Of a stretch of 64,000 nucleotides of DNA, positions 63,541 through 64,000 are shown piece after piece. The translations under genes were made by a program, and so were the position numbers. The notes beneath the pieces are model-generated. The model was not told where the DNA came from. It saw only the letters and a program-made list of their open reading frames with translations, and searched no databases. The stretch covers positions 1,550,001 to 1,614,000 of the forward strand of contig NW_027488579.1 in NCBI RefSeq assembly GCF_050948215.1, read 5' to 3'. The stretch is from Halictus rubicundus (taxonomy: Eukaryota > Arthropoda > Insecta > Hymenoptera > Halictidae). The first letter of the stretch is position 1. Each line of letters begins with the position of its first letter.

Positions 63541-64000
63541 TCCTGTATCCTATCCTATCCTCTATCCTATCCAATCCTATATCCTATTCTCTATCCTATC
63601 CTATCCTCTATCCTATCCTATCCTCTATCGTATCCTATCCTCTATCCTATCCAATCCCATATCGTATCCTATATCCTATTCTATCCTCTATCCTATCCAA
63701 TTCTATATCCTATTCTCTATCCTATCCTATCCTCTATCCTATCCTATCCTCTATCGTATCCTATCCTCTATCCTATCCAATCCCATATCGTATCCTTTAT
63801 CCTATCATATCCTCTATCCTATCCTATCCTCTATGCTATCCTATCCTCTATTCTATCCTATCCTCTATCGTATGCTCTATCCTATCCTATCCTCTATCCT
63901 ATCCAATCCACTATTCAATCCTCTATCCTATCCTATCCTCTACCCTATAATACCATGTATCCTATCCTATTCTCTATCCTATCCTATCCTATCCTATCCT
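63541..64000 (+). repeat. Copy of the 15.44-15.90 kb segment, cut by the window end
   Basis: From CTATGCTATCC (63,831) the sequence follows 15,731-15,900 at an offset of 48,100, through CCACTATTCAATCC, CTATAATACCATGTATCC and the start of a multi-pentamer monomer. At 15.9 kb this segment leads into module P, so the array very likely continues beyond the window with P/Q/R/S-type units. Confidence 0.85.

Larger units (their letters stand above)
1..64000. repeat. 17-bp satellite array filling the whole window
   Basis: Every line of the window is built from TCCTATCCTATCCTCTA or point variants of it. The unit is two TCCTA pentamers plus one TCCTCTA heptamer. Monomers of 12 bp (one pentamer lost), 22 bp and 27 bp (pentamers gained) are interspersed. 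The consensus contains no G, so the + strand is C/T-rich and the - strand reads GGATA-GGATA-GGATAGA. Orientation is constant across 64 kb, and no unique DNA, transposon or gene interrupts the array. This is satellite DNA of a eukaryote; I cannot name the species or match it to a named satellite family. Function is unknown: centromeric, subtelomeric and sex-chromosome heterochromatin are all possible. Confidence 0.97.

Noticed and set aside
1..64000. CRISPR array
   Set aside because: There are no unique spacers between repeats; the repeats are contiguous and the variants are one-base changes of the same monomer.
1..64000. Active telomere (TTAGG or TTAGGG type)
   Set aside because: No runs of CCTAA or CCCTAA exist, and telomerase products would not show kb-scale higher-order modules with shared private variants.
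1..64000. Transposon, rRNA or tRNA gene embedded in the array
   Set aside because: No stretch departs from the pentamer/17-mer pattern long enough to hold one; even the most degenerate part (3,263-4,984) stays repeat-derived.

Overview
The whole 64 kb window is one uninterrupted tandem-repeat (satellite DNA) array. I find no protein-coding gene, RNA gene, CRISPR array, insertion sequence or unique sequence in it. The basic unit is a 17-bp monomer whose + strand consensus is TCCTATCCTATCCTCTA. It is made of two pentamers (TCCTA) and one heptamer (TCCTCTA). The consensus holds 7 T, 7 C, 3 A and no G, so the + strand is almost G-free for 64 kb and the - strand is the G-rich one (GGATA repeats). 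All copies point the same way; I saw no inverted segment.

Such an array is typical of eukaryotic heterochromatin (pericentromere, subtelomere, sex chromosome or B chromosome) resolved by long reads. The species cannot be read from this sequence. All three + strand frames lack stops in the consensus, because TA is always followed by T or C. This creates long spurious reading frames with a 17-residue period (ILSYPLSYPILYPILSS, three 17-bp monomers per 51 bp). They should not be annotated as genes.

Point variants and missing or extra pentamers give the array a readable higher-order structure:
- 1-3,290: mixed variant modules and a perfect 17-mer island (2,769-3,262).
- 3,290-4,985: the most degenerate stretch.
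- 4,985-6,755: three tandem copies of a 579-bp higher-order unit.
- 6,756-9,670: mixed modules.
- 9,670-14,318: two copies of a roughly 2.2-kb block at a spacing of 2,450-2,467 bp.
- 14,318-16,012: a module shared with 35 kb and 46 kb, then a transition.
- 16,013-26,437: a modular array in the order P Q R S / P R S / P Q R, with repeat lengths of 4,020 bp (with Q) and 2,827 bp (without Q).
- 26,437-27,600: a doublet module with 386-bp spacing.
- 27,600-34,500: blocks marked by ACCATGTATCC, including two tandem copies of a roughly 2.2-kb block.
- 34,500-39,800: runs rich in near-perfect 17-mers.
- 39,800-49,180: a second copy of about 29,100-38,150, mostly at an offset of 11,017-11,034 bp.
- 49,180-51,053: more 17-mer-rich sequence.
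- 51,053-64,000: a mosaic of modules already seen at 15-34 kb. The last 250 bases re-enter the module found at 15.7 kb.

The structure fits repeated unequal exchange or segmental amplification on several scales (17 bp, 386-579 bp, 2-4 kb, about 11 kb). Homogeneous 17-mer islands look like the most recent amplifications. Coordinates of module edges are approximate, usually within one or two monomers, because the repeat makes exact breakpoints undefined.
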